Below are positions 17,775-25,876 of a DNA stretch of 62,214 nt, piece by piece. A model generated the notes under the pieces. It was given only the letters and a program-made list of their open reading frames with translations. It had not been told where the DNA came from and did no database searches. The position numbers and the translations under genes are program-made. Source of the stretch: Lachnospiraceae bacterium (GTDB lineage: Bacteria > Bacillota > Clostridia > Lachnospirales > Lachnospiraceae); assembly GCA_024682555.1 (NCBI GenBank), contig JAIKZD010000029.1, forward strand, positions 1 to 62,214. Direction: 5' to 3'. Each line of letters begins with the position of its first letter. Within the stretch, counting starts at the first letter, position 1.

Positions 17775-18935
17775 TCAGTTATCACCGTTCATCTGTTTTG
17801 ACTTAAGCTCCATGCTCTTGTGAAGCTCCGACTGATCCTGCTGCCCTGCCTGCATGGCAAGAGACTGTGCCTGCAGCTGTCTGGAAGCCTCGAAGATATC
17901 GGCCTGGGCTCTCTGGAAGGCAGACACCACCTGGGGATCGAACTGAACGCCGGCCCCCTGACTTATGATATTATATGCCTGTTCATGAGTGATGGGCTGC
18001 TTGTAGGATCTCTTTGATATAAGCGCATCATATACATCTGCAACGGCAAGGACCCTTGCAAGGAAGGGGATGTTCTGGCCGGCAAGTCCGTCGGGATATC
18101 CGTTTCCGTCAAACCTCTCATGATGATACCTTGCCATCTGATAGGTATAGATGATGAATTTATTGTTCGGAAGAAGGTAGGCATATCTCTCTATGGCATT
18201 CGAGGCATAAACGGTATGGTTCTTCATCTGAATGAATTCCTCATCCGTGTATTTGCCTTCCTTTCTCAGGACGCTGTCGGGCACCCCGATCTTTCCCATA
18301 TCATGGAGCTGTGCGGAGAGCAGTATGAGTTCAAAATCCTCCGCAGCGATCCCGTAGTTTATACCTGACATCATCATATCCTTAAGGATGATGCCCATAT
18401 ATCTGGAAACAGCGATGGAATGCATCCCGGTAAATCCGTCCTTGACGGAGATCATATCCGTGATGATGCCTATCAGAAAGTATTCAAGCCTCAGTGAATT
18501 CTGCGCATGAAAACTTGCGTTCTGCGCAAGCTGCGTCATGTGCGTATGCACCTGTTTCTTATAGCCTAAAACCTCAAGCTGCAGATCCACCCGTTTTTTA
18601 AGAAGTGTGACATTGACCGGTTTATGGATAAAGTCGGAAGCTCCAAGCCTGTATGCCTCAAGTTCCGTTGCCGTATCCTTGTCTCCCGAAATGATAACAA
18701 GGGATATCTCCTTGAACTTATCGTTGCTCTTTAACCTTCCCATGAACTCAAAGGCGGGGATACCCACTATCTCAAGGTCTATTATCATAAGGTCAGGCAA
18801 AACCGTTGTTTTATTGAGTCTTCCCAGTGCAGCCTTTGCATTGCTCATGGTAACAACGGAGCAGCTCTGCTCGAATGCCCTCTGCATTGCCATAAGTTCG
18901 GTATCGTTACTGTCCACTATCATTATTGAGTGCAA
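17775..18935 (-). CDS. Response regulator with REC and HD-GYP domains (c-di-GMP phosphodiesterase)
   Basis: Residues 1-125 are a receiver domain with phosphoacceptor D53 (MIIDLE) and K105 (FIHKPVN). After a linker helix, residues ~150-340 form the HD-GYP domain: HDMGKIG at 211-217 and HHERFDGNGYPDGL at 271-284 carry the metal ligands and the GYP motif. It should hydrolyse c-di-GMP under control of a histidine kinase not in the window. The C-terminal 45 residues are Gln-rich. The start is a TTG at 18933-18935 that sits 7 bases after GGAGGTGATC, an exceptionally long match to the anti-Shine-Dalgarno; an ATG four codons later is far from any site. It overlaps the hisA end by 13 bases. Confidence 0.93.
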   Translation of the reverse strand: MHSIMIVDSNDTELMAMQRAFEQSCSVVTMSNAKAALGRLNKTTVLPDLMIIDLEIVGIPAFEFMGRLKSNDKFKEISLVIISGDKDTATELEAYRLGASDFIHKPVNVTLLKKRVDLQLEVLGYKKQVHTHMTQLAQNASFHAQNSLRLEYFLIGIITDMISVKDGFTGMHSIAVSRYMGIILKDMMMSGINYGIAAEDFELILLSAQLHDMGKIGVPDSVLRKEGKYTDEEFIQMKNHTVYASNAIERYAYLLPNNKFIIYTYQMARYHHERFDGNGYPDGLAGQNIPFLARVLAVADVYDALISKRSYKQPITHEQAYNIISQGAGVQFDPQVVSAFQRAQADIFEASRQLQAQSLAMQAGQQDQSELHKSMELKSKQMNGDN

Positions 18936-19696
18936 GCGATCACCTCCGGGAGCTTTAAGCTCCCCCCGAATATATCAAGGGCACTGCCGACCGTAAAGTT
19001 CACCCTTGAAGACCCGAGTTCCTTTATTTTCAGGATGTCCGAAAGGGAAGCGATCCCTCCCGCATAGGTGGATACATAGGGAAGTCTTCCGAGAAGCGCC
19101 ACGATGTTTTCGTCTATCCCCGCTCTCTTACCCTCTATATCCGCAGCATGTATCAGAAATTCATCACAATAATCCGAAAGTACGGAAAAAAGATCCTCCG
19201 TGACCTTAGCATCCGTAAAGGTCTGCCATCTGTCGGTCACCACATAATAGCTTTCGTCTTTTCTTCTGCAGCTTAAGTCGATCACCACATGTTCCTTCCC
19301 CACAGAAGCCCTGAGCCTTGAAAGCTTTTTCATATCCAGCTCTTTTTTGGTAAAAATATAAGAAGTGACTATAACATGAGAAGCCCCGTCCTCTATGAAT
19401 CTTAAGGCACTCTCGTCCGTGATGCCGCCTCCGATCTGCATTCCGCCCCTGTATGCCTTAAGGGCTTTTCCGGCCTCCCTTATGTCATCCTCATATTCCA
19501 TTGTACCCCGTTTATTCAAAAGAGCAATATGACCGCCCTTCAGACCATGATCGCGATAGAGTGCGGCATAACTGTCCGCTCCCCTGTCGGAGATAAAATT
19601 GGATTGAAGGCTCTCCTTATCGTCATCCCTAAGGGTTGCACCCACGATCTGTTTCACCTTGCCGTTATGAATGTCTATACAGGGTCTGAATTCCAA
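18923..19696 (-). CDS. hisA: Phosphoribosylformimino-5-aminoimidazole carboxamide ribotide isomerase, eukaryotic (His6) type
   Basis: Fourth step of histidine synthesis (ProFAR to PRFAR). The 257-aa sequence matches the yeast His6 subtype rather than ordinary bacterial HisA: RPCIDIHNGKVKQIVGATL at the start (catalytic D8), QIGGGITDESALRFIEDGAS, VIVTSYIFTKKELDMKKLSR, VVIDLSCRRKDESYYVVTDR WQTFTD, EFLIHAADIEGKRAGID, and FTVGSALDIFGG. Length and motif order are those of the fungal/plant family. No other his gene is nearby; it lies 2 bases after fbp and overlaps the HD-GYP gene. The fold and reaction are confident. That its history involves transfer between domains of life is an inference. Confidence 0.9.
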   Translation of the reverse strand: MEFRPCIDIHNGKVKQIVGATLRDDDKESLQSNFISDRGADSYAALYRDHGLKGGHIALLNKRGTMEYEDDIREAGKALKAYRGGMQIGGGITDESALRFIEDGASHVIVTSYIFTKKELDMKKLSRLRASVGKEHVVIDLSCRRKDESYYVVTDRWQTFTDAKVTEDLFSVLSDYCDEFLIHAADIEGKRAGIDENIVALLGRLPYVSTYAGGIASLSDILKIKELGSSRVNFTVGSALDIFGGSLKLPEVIACTQ

Positions 19697-19698
19697 TT

Positions 19699-21690
19699 CT
19701 AAGCCTCTTTTTCCATGATGATACCGTCCCTGTAGGCTTCCAGAAGATCCTCAAGCTGGGATATCTGTTCCTTTAATTCGCAGCCGGTATCCGTATCCGA
19801 AACCCTGAGTCTGTAGCTTACGGTCTCAACGTTCAGCGAATCGGAATAAACATCTGTCTCGTTCCTGATGGCGGATTCCTTGGATTCAAAGGGTTCATGG
19901 GCTGCAAGCCACAGTCCGTGGGAATTATAGATCAGGGTATAGCCCGCTATACCTGTTTTTCCCTGATAAGCCTTTGAAAACCCTCCGTCTATGATGAGCA
20001 GCTTTCCTCCGCATTTCACGGGAGATTCACCATTCTTCTGCTCAACGGGGACATGCCCGTTTATTATATGGGAATTTGCTTCATCAAGCCCGAATTCCCG
20101 CAGTATCTTTCCTATTACCGCTTCATCGTTTAAGAGTTCGTAATAACTGTTCTTCTTTTCGGTATGGGTATTTTTATCCGCAATGAAATAGCGTTCAAAG
20201 GTGGCCAGCTTGTCCTTTCCGAAGACGGGTGATCCGGGATTTGCCCAGATAAACCACAGGATGTCCCGTCCCTTTTCCCTTTCGGCATGATCCTTGGCAT
20301 AATAGCCCTTCCTCGCATATTCCTCCAGAACATCATACAGGGCTTTTCCGCTGTATTTTTTTCCGAAGACATCAACCTTTAGGAACTCTCCGTTTTCGTC
20401 AAGAGGCATGCAGCCGTGATACAGCAGATTGGAATTGTAGATCTTATAAAGGCTCCCCTTTGCAAAAAGAAAACGCACATGCTTCTGAAGCTTCTCACAC
20501 CTTCTGAAAGCATGCTCAAGCCTCTCCATAACAAGCTCTTCCTCATCGGAAAGCTTATAGGGATCCTCCCCGTCTATCGTGGGAAAATCAACATCCAGCA
20601 TGGGATAGATGCTGCCGTCAAGGGTAACGGTCCTGTTTTCAAAATCGATCTTGTCAAGAAGGAGCCTGTCCTCCATGTTAAAGGACGGATTCCTCTTTAT
20701 GAGCTGCCCCTCCAGCTTGAACTGTAATATCGTCGATGCCTTGTGTATCTTCTTGTCAAGCTCCAGATCTTCCTTATTGTAGTCTTTGTTATATTTTATG
20801 CCAAAGAGCTCGCAGTCCGTGTCCTTGTATGTTTCAAGCGCAAAAGTGGCCAGAGGAACGAGATTGATCCCGTAGCCTTCCTCAAGGGTATCCAGGTTCC
20901 CGTATCTTGCCGCCATTCTTATGACGGTGGCGATACATGCCCTGCTGCCTGCCGCCGCACCCATCCATACAACGTCATGATTGCCCCACTGAAAATCGAC
21001 GGAATGATAATTCCTGATGGCATCCATCACGATATGAGGCCCGGGCCCCCTGTCAAAAACATCGCCGATTATATGCAGATGGTCTATCACCAGCACCCTG
21101 ATAAGATCGCAGATCGCGATGATGAATTCCTGGGCGCGCCCTGTCCTTATTATCGTATGTATTATCTCGTTGTAATAGGCTTCCTTGTCCTCGACCTCTA
21201 CCTTTTCGGTGATAAGCTCCTCGATAACATAGGCAAAATCCTTTGGCAGGGCCTTCCTGACCTTGGATCTGGTGTATTTGGAAGCAACTCTCTTTGTGAT
21301 CCTCACTAACCTGTGCAGCGTGATCTTGTACCAGTCGAGAAGATATTCGTCTTCATATTCTCCGGAATGCCCCGTGGCCTCCATCTCATCCCTGATCACC
21401 ATTTCAAGCTTCTCTCCCGGATAATAGATGAGAGTCGCAAGGCTCTTCTTATCCTTAATGCTCAGGGTATTTCCGAATTCTTCATCGATCTTTCTCTTTA
21501 TGGATCCGGAACCGTTTTTGAGAACATGGATGAACTGTTCATATTCACCGTGTATATCGGTCATGAAATGCTCGGTGGGTTTGGGCAGGTTAAGTATGGA
21601 CTGGAGATTTATTATCTCAGTCGATGCTGCGGCAATGGTAGGATACTGTTCTGCAAGCATTTTCAGATATTTAAGTTCCGTATAGTCCAT
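19699..21690 (-). CDS. fbp: Fructose-1,6-bisphosphatase, class III
   Basis: Gluconeogenic phosphatase converting fructose-1,6-bisphosphate to fructose-6-phosphate. It is the Firmicute-specific class III enzyme of the calcineurin-like phosphatase fold, with the expected ~660-aa length. Metal-site motifs are visible: TDIHGEYEQF near residue 44, GDVFDRGPGPH, WGNHDVVWMG, and INGHVPVEQKNGESP near the C-terminus. A GAGGAAGAG ribosome binding site precedes the ATG. It heads a three-gene run with hisA and the HD-GYP response regulator; there is no evident metabolic reason for this grouping. Confidence 0.97.
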   Translation of the reverse strand: MDYTELKYLKMLAEQYPTIAAASTEIINLQSILNLPKPTEHFMTDIHGEYEQFIHVLKNGSGSIKRKIDEEFGNTLSIKDKKSLATLIYYPGEKLEMVIRDEMEATGHSGEYEDEYLLDWYKITLHRLVRITKRVASKYTRSKVRKALPKDFAYVIEELITEKVEVEDKEAYYNEIIHTIIRTGRAQEFIIAICDLIRVLVIDHLHIIGDVFDRGPGPHIVMDAIRNYHSVDFQWGNHDVVWMGAAAGSRACIATVIRMAARYGNLDTLEEGYGINLVPLATFALETYKDTDCELFGIKYNKDYNKEDLELDKKIHKASTILQFKLEGQLIKRNPSFNMEDRLLLDKIDFENRTVTLDGSIYPMLDVDFPTIDGEDPYKLSDEEELVMERLEHAFRRCEKLQKHVRFLFAKGSLYKIYNSNLLYHGCMPLDENGEFLKVDVFGKKYSGKALYDVLEEYARKGYYAKDHAEREKGRDILWFIWANPGSPVFGKDKLATFERYFIADKNTHTEKKNSYYELLNDEAVIGKILREFGLDEANSHIINGHVPVEQKNGESPVKCGGKLLIIDGGFSKAYQGKTGIAGYTLIYNSHGLWLAAHEPFESKESAIRNETDVYSDSLNVETVSYRLRVSDTDTGCELKEQISQLEDLLEAYRDGIIMEKEA

Positions 21691-21765
21691 CTCTTCCTCA
21701 CTGCCCTGATATTATCCCAAAGGAAAATATCCCGGTTTCACCAAAACTGTAATGTCTCAGGTATC

Positions 21766-21797
21766 AAAAGCCTGCAGGCCTATAAATCCCGCAGGCT
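21766..21797 (-). terminator. Intrinsic terminator of dapAB
   Basis: Stem AGCCTGC (21769-21775) with GCAGGCT (21791-21797); on the minus strand the hairpin is followed by four T. It lies directly after the dapB stop. Confidence 0.75.
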
Positions 21798-21804
21798 GTG
21801 TTTT

Positions 21805-22560
21805 CTATCCTATGACGTCGGACATGTCATAATATCCGGGTCCTTTATCCTTCAGAAACTTTGCGGCAAGAACCGCTCCCTTGGCAAACACTCCTCTGGA
21901 ATAGGCCCTGTGGGACAGGGTAATAACTTCGTCATGCCCCGCAAAGATCACATCATGGTCTCCAACAATGGTCCCGCCTCTCACTGCGGATATCCCGATC
22001 TCACCATGATCCCTCTTCTGTCTCACCTGGCTTCTGTCATATACATATTCCATCTTGTCATTAAGGGAATCCCTGATGGTATCCGCAAGAGCCAGTGCCG
22101 TCCCGCTGGGGGCATCGACCTTGGTCCTGTGGTGTTTTTCAACGATCTCTATATCGAACCCCGCCTCATAGAGGACTCCGCTTATCTGTTTCAGAACCTT
22201 CTGCAGGATATTTATCCCGAGAGACATATTGGCCGATTTGAGCAGAGGGATCCTTTCCGATACATCCTTAAGGCTCTTAAGCTGTTCATCGGACAGGCCC
22301 GTTGTGCATTCAACCAGGGGAAGATCCTTTGAAAGACAGTAAGCAGCCACCTTATCCACCGCCGGTGCCGCTCCGAAATCGATCACGCAGTCGGCACTCA
22401 CATCACATTCCGAGATGTCACGAAAAACCGGAAATCCTCCGCTGCCTTCCCCGGCGATATCCACACCTGCCGCAATCACGGCATCCGGATCGTCATTGAC
22501 TATATCGGTCACCATTCTTCCCATACGGCCGTTGCAGCCGTGTAATATTATTTTTACCAT
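21805..22560 (-). CDS. dapB: 4-hydroxy-tetrahydrodipicolinate reductase
   Basis: Second enzyme of the diaminopimelate/lysine branch; reduces the DapA product with NAD(P)H. The N-terminal nucleotide-binding motif is HGCNGRMGRMV, the substrate-binding motif is IVEKHHRTKVDAPSGTAL (catalytic His pair and Lys), then GEIGISAVRGGTIVGDHDVIFA. I start it at the ATG at 22558-22560, one base after the dapA stop; this gives 251 aa, while an upstream in-frame start would add 16 residues that overlap dapA. It is co-transcribed with dapA and under the same lysine riboswitch. Confidence 0.96.
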   Translation of the reverse strand: MVKIILHGCNGRMGRMVTDIVNDDPDAVIAAGVDIAGEGSGGFPVFRDISECDVSADCVIDFGAAPAVDKVAAYCLSKDLPLVECTTGLSDEQLKSLKDVSERIPLLKSANMSLGINILQKVLKQISGVLYEAGFDIEIVEKHHRTKVDAPSGTALALADTIRDSLNDKMEYVYDRSQVRQKRDHGEIGISAVRGGTIVGDHDVIFAGHDEVITLSHRAYSRGVFAKGAVLAAKFLKDKGPGYYDMSDVIG

Positions 22561-22561
22561 A

Positions 22562-23446
22562 TTATAATACCCCGTACTCCTGCATTGCTTTCTTAAGAAG
22601 CTCTTCATGATCCTTCTCTATCTCGCAGAGAGGTCTCCTTAAGATTCCTCTGTCCCTTCCCTGAAGCTGCATAGCCTTCTTGACGGGTATGGGATTTACC
22701 TCACAGAAAAGGGCATTGCATAACGGAATGGCATCTAACTGAAGCTTTGCGCTCCTTGCCGTATCCCCTTCGAGATAGCTTGCAACGATATCGTGGGTCT
22801 GTCTGGGTGCAACATTTGAAAGTACAGAGATAACTCCTATTCCGCCAAGGGAAAGTATGGGAGTGATCTGGTCATCATTTCCGGAATAAAGCTCCACGTC
22901 ACCGTCTGTCAGATGCATGAGCTTTGCGATCTGTGAAAAGTTTCCGCTTGCTTCCTTTACGCCCACTATATTGTCAACGGTTTTGCAGAGAGTTGCCGCC
23001 GTCTTTGCTTCAATGTTCGTTCCGGTACGGCTCGGTACGTTATAGAGGATGATGGGAATATCAACGCTCTTTGCTATCATTGTATAGTGCTCTATAAGAC
23101 CCTTCTGGGTAGCCTTATTGTAATAAGGGGTCACAAGGAGAAGTCCGTCGGCCCCTGCTGCCTGTGCTTCCTTTGAAATATCCACAGCCGTATGGGTGCA
23201 GTTTGAACCCGCGCCCGCAACAACGGGGATCCTCCCGTTAACCTTGTCCACACAGTATTTGATCACTTCCAGATGCTCATCGATATCAAGACAGGCGGAT
23301 TCACCGGTGGTCCCGCATACGATGATGGCATCCGTTCCGTTCTCGATCTGGTATTCGATCTGTTTGCCGAAAAGATCGTAGTCTACCGAAAAATCCTCCT
23401 TAAAGGGTGTACAAATTGCTACTCCTGCTCCTTTAAAAACTGCCAT
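22562..23446 (-). CDS. dapA: 4-hydroxy-tetrahydrodipicolinate synthase
   Basis: First committed step of lysine/diaminopimelate synthesis: condenses pyruvate with aspartate semialdehyde. A 294-aa TIM-barrel aldolase with GTTGESACLD near residue 46, the catalytic Tyr in ILYNVPSRTG, and the Schiff-base lysine in IVGVKEASGNFSQI. The ATG follows AGGAGGTATAAGA. It is first in the dapA-dapB operon and is preceded by a lysine riboswitch with its own terminator. dapB follows one base after its stop. Confidence 0.97.
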   Translation of the reverse strand: MAVFKGAGVAICTPFKEDFSVDYDLFGKQIEYQIENGTDAIIVCGTTGESACLDIDEHLEVIKYCVDKVNGRIPVVAGAGSNCTHTAVDISKEAQAAGADGLLLVTPYYNKATQKGLIEHYTMIAKSVDIPIILYNVPSRTGTNIEAKTAATLCKTVDNIVGVKEASGNFSQIAKLMHLTDGDVELYSGNDDQITPILSLGGIGVISVLSNVAPRQTHDIVASYLEGDTARSAKLQLDAIPLCNALFCEVNPIPVKKAMQLQGRDRGILRRPLCEIEKDHEELLKKAMQEYGVL

Positions 23447-23463
23447 TTCTTATACCTCCTAAT

Positions 23464-23488
23464 AAAAAATCGACCTCCCGATGGCCGA
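23464..23488 (-). terminator. Riboswitch-controlled terminator upstream of dapA
   Basis: Minus-strand stem TCGGCC/GGTCGA (one G-U pair) with a 7-base loop at 23470-23488, followed by six T (23464-23469). It lies between the lysine aptamer and the dapA ribosome binding site and would be the expression platform. Confidence 0.85.
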
Positions 23489-23520
23489 CCCAAATCACAA
23501 TATCAAATAAACCCAAATAT

Positions 23521-23714
23521 TGTTGATCAGATAGCTCTCCATCCGGGAAAGCGGCTTATATGCCGCATTGCTCTGATGACAGTCATGCATCTCTTAAATG
23601 CATGCCCAGGGATAAACTGCTTACCTTCATCCCTTCGGCGCCGTTTCCTTTTACATCCTTTCCACCGGCTAAGCTCCGTCCGGGATGCTACTTATAAAAA
23701 GCGCGACCTCTACC
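23521..23714 (-). promoter_or_regulatory. Lysine riboswitch (L-box)
   Basis: Conserved L-box blocks are visible on the minus strand in the right order: GGTAGAGGTCGCGC at 23701-23714, GGCGCCGAAGGGATGAAGG around 23630, GGGCATGCA followed by GACTGTCATCAGAGC around 23575-23610, and GGAGAGCTATCTGATC at 23525-23540. The helix GATCAG...CTGATC is consistent with the core. High lysine would stabilise the aptamer and allow the terminator at 23464-23488, turning off dapA and dapB. A promoter lies upstream at 23792-23821. Confidence 0.93.
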
Positions 23715-23791
23715 TTTACGTAAATTTCCGGAGAAATCCTCCGGTGCCGGAAACATCTCAAAGAGATCCTTCCGTATCCTTTATCATATCG

Positions 23792-23821
23792 ATGATAACA
23801 CCCTGTTATTATCCGTGTCAA
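23792..23821 (-). promoter_or_regulatory. dapAB promoter
   Basis: Minus-strand -35 TTGACA (23816-23821) and -10 TATCAT (23792-23797), spaced 18 bases, upstream of the lysine riboswitch. This implies a leader of about 340 bases. Confidence 0.7.
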
Positions 23822-23882
23822 GGAAAACACGGCTGCAGCTCACGCCCCTTCGTTCTCACCCGCAGGCCGGGTTCCCCCGGTT

Positions 23883-25847
23883 TTAACGGTCCGGGGCTTT
23901 CATATCTTTATCGGATCTGCCGTCATGATCGTCTCTTTTTGTGTTGTACTCCATACAGAATCTTACAAACTTTTCTTTTTCAAGGGGTCTGGCATAATAG
24001 AAGCCCTGATGGTATTTCACATTTTTGTCCTTTAAATACCTGACCTGTTCCTCGCTTTCCACACCTTCCGCAACTATATCAAGAGACAGACCGTGGATCA
24101 TGTTTATGATGCTGTCTAAGATCAGTTTGGACTTCTCATCGAACCTTGCATTCCACAGGATGGTCCTGTCTATCTTTATAATGGAAAAATCAAGCTCATA
24201 AAGCGAGGATATGTTCGAAATACCCGTGCCGTAATCATCAAGCGAGAACTTAAAGCCCGCTTTCTTTAAGTTTCTTATGTTCTCCTTCGAAAGCGCGGAA
24301 CCCATATCCGAAGCGGATTCGGTGATCTCAAGATTGATCCTGTCAATATCGGTTCCGTATTTTTTCATTACCGCAAGAAAATCGGCATCCAGATCCTTCT
24401 TAAGACACTGTACCGGGGAGACGTTAAGCTCTATGAACTCTATTCCGGCGCGGTCAAGGGAACCGTCCGAAAGATCCCTGCATACCGTTTCAAACACACT
24501 GAGTCCTATATCCGGGATAAGTCCCGCTTTTTCAGCCACCGATACAAACTCCTCGGGAGCGATAAATCCAAGCAGCGGGTCCGTATACCTTGCCAGTGCC
24601 TCCGCGGAATTAATCTTTTTGTTTTTGGCATCATATATGGGCTGGTAGAATACCTTAAATGCCTTGTTTTTCAGGCCTCTTCTGATGGCCGCCTCAACCT
24701 CGTAGCCTCTCTTTGTGACCTTCAGATTATCGCCGGATAAAACAAATCCGCCTTCCTGCCTGGATACATAATCGGTTTCGCAGATGGCTATCATCGCATC
24801 CAGAGTGTCTGCATCCCTGGGGATACGGATCACAAAGATCTCCGGGACCAGAGATACGGATATGCCGTTATGCTGTACATAGGTGTTGTATTTCTCATGG
24901 ATCCTGTTGGCGAGATAATTAAGCGTCCCGTCTTTTTTCATCCTGGTGACAACAAATTCACCGTTGCCGATATGATACAGATAATCACGTCTGCCCGCAT
25001 AGGTCATGATCCATGTGGCAACTTCCTTCAGGATATCGTTAGTGTTGTTGATCCCGATGGTCGTCATTACGTGATTGTAATTTGCAAACCTGAAAACAAT
25101 GGCGCTGAACTCGACGGATGCATTTATGAGTCTTCCGCAGTCTTCCTCAAAGGCATTTCTGTTATAAAGTCCCGTAACGCTGTCCTTTAAGTCCGACTCA
25201 TTTTCCGAGGTGGCCAGAATACCGAGGAAACCGAGAGACTCGGTAAACAGTTCAACCGTAAGGCCCTGAAAAGCAAACTGCAAAAGGACTCCGACGGCAT
25301 TTGCCGCGATGAAAAAGACAAGGCCCACCAGATATTTGTTTCCTATGGCCTTTCGGTATCTTATGATTATCCCGAGGATCATAAAGAGATAAATGACCGC
25401 CACTCCGTACTCGAAGAGTATTCCCGTACCCCTGACATAAGCGTGGTCTTCTACCCTGAACACAAATCCGGTTACGGGATTAAATATGAGCAGGGCGTAA
25501 AAGAATAACATCGGCAGCAGACAGAGTGTCTGCCATCTTTTCGTGATATGGCTCCGAAGTCCCGCAAGATGCACCACATACAAAAATACAAGCCAGGGAA
25601 GCGAACAGTGAAGTCCGTGATAAAAATAGTTCGAAACCCAGATCATCCCGTCGCCCATGGAAGAAAAGAACAGTTTTGCAACCTGTTTGTTTCCCGTGAA
25701 GGAAACGAGAGTGCACAACAGACAGTTGATGACCATCAAGAGCATAACAAGATTTTTCCGCCTGTTAAAGCTCTTGCCCTTCATCAGCACAAAGCACAGT
25801 ATGTAATTGGCTATGGCGCAGATATAAAAGAAATAGGTGTTTGTCAT
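23883..25847 (-). CDS. Membrane GGDEF-EAL protein, probable c-di-GMP phosphodiesterase
   Basis: A 654-aa protein. Residues ~1-215 hold six or seven hydrophobic helices, a 7TM-type sensor. The GGDEF domain (~215-370) is degenerate: the signature reads GNGEF, so cyclase activity is unlikely. The EAL domain (~380-640) keeps the catalytic residues: SAEALARY, ELNVSPVQCL, INLEITES, SLDDYGTG, IIKIDRTIL, VAEGVESEEQ and HQGFYYARPL. It is therefore expected to hydrolyse c-di-GMP in response to a membrane or small-molecule signal. It is the last gene of a unit that begins with typA and the two ABC half-transporters, 29 bases after the nearer ABC gene. Confidence 0.92.
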   Translation of the reverse strand: MTNTYFFYICAIANYILCFVLMKGKSFNRRKNLVMLLMVINCLLCTLVSFTGNKQVAKLFFSSMGDGMIWVSNYFYHGLHCSLPWLVFLYVVHLAGLRSHITKRWQTLCLLPMLFFYALLIFNPVTGFVFRVEDHAYVRGTGILFEYGVAVIYLFMILGIIIRYRKAIGNKYLVGLVFFIAANAVGVLLQFAFQGLTVELFTESLGFLGILATSENESDLKDSVTGLYNRNAFEEDCGRLINASVEFSAIVFRFANYNHVMTTIGINNTNDILKEVATWIMTYAGRRDYLYHIGNGEFVVTRMKKDGTLNYLANRIHEKYNTYVQHNGISVSLVPEIFVIRIPRDADTLDAMIAICETDYVSRQEGGFVLSGDNLKVTKRGYEVEAAIRRGLKNKAFKVFYQPIYDAKNKKINSAEALARYTDPLLGFIAPEEFVSVAEKAGLIPDIGLSVFETVCRDLSDGSLDRAGIEFIELNVSPVQCLKKDLDADFLAVMKKYGTDIDRINLEITESASDMGSALSKENIRNLKKAGFKFSLDDYGTGISNISSLYELDFSIIKIDRTILWNARFDEKSKLILDSIINMIHGLSLDIVAEGVESEEQVRYLKDKNVKYHQGFYYARPLEKEKFVRFCMEYNTKRDDHDGRSDKDMKAPDR

Positions 25848-25876
25848 TCCGTTACCATGTCGGACCGCACTGCGGA

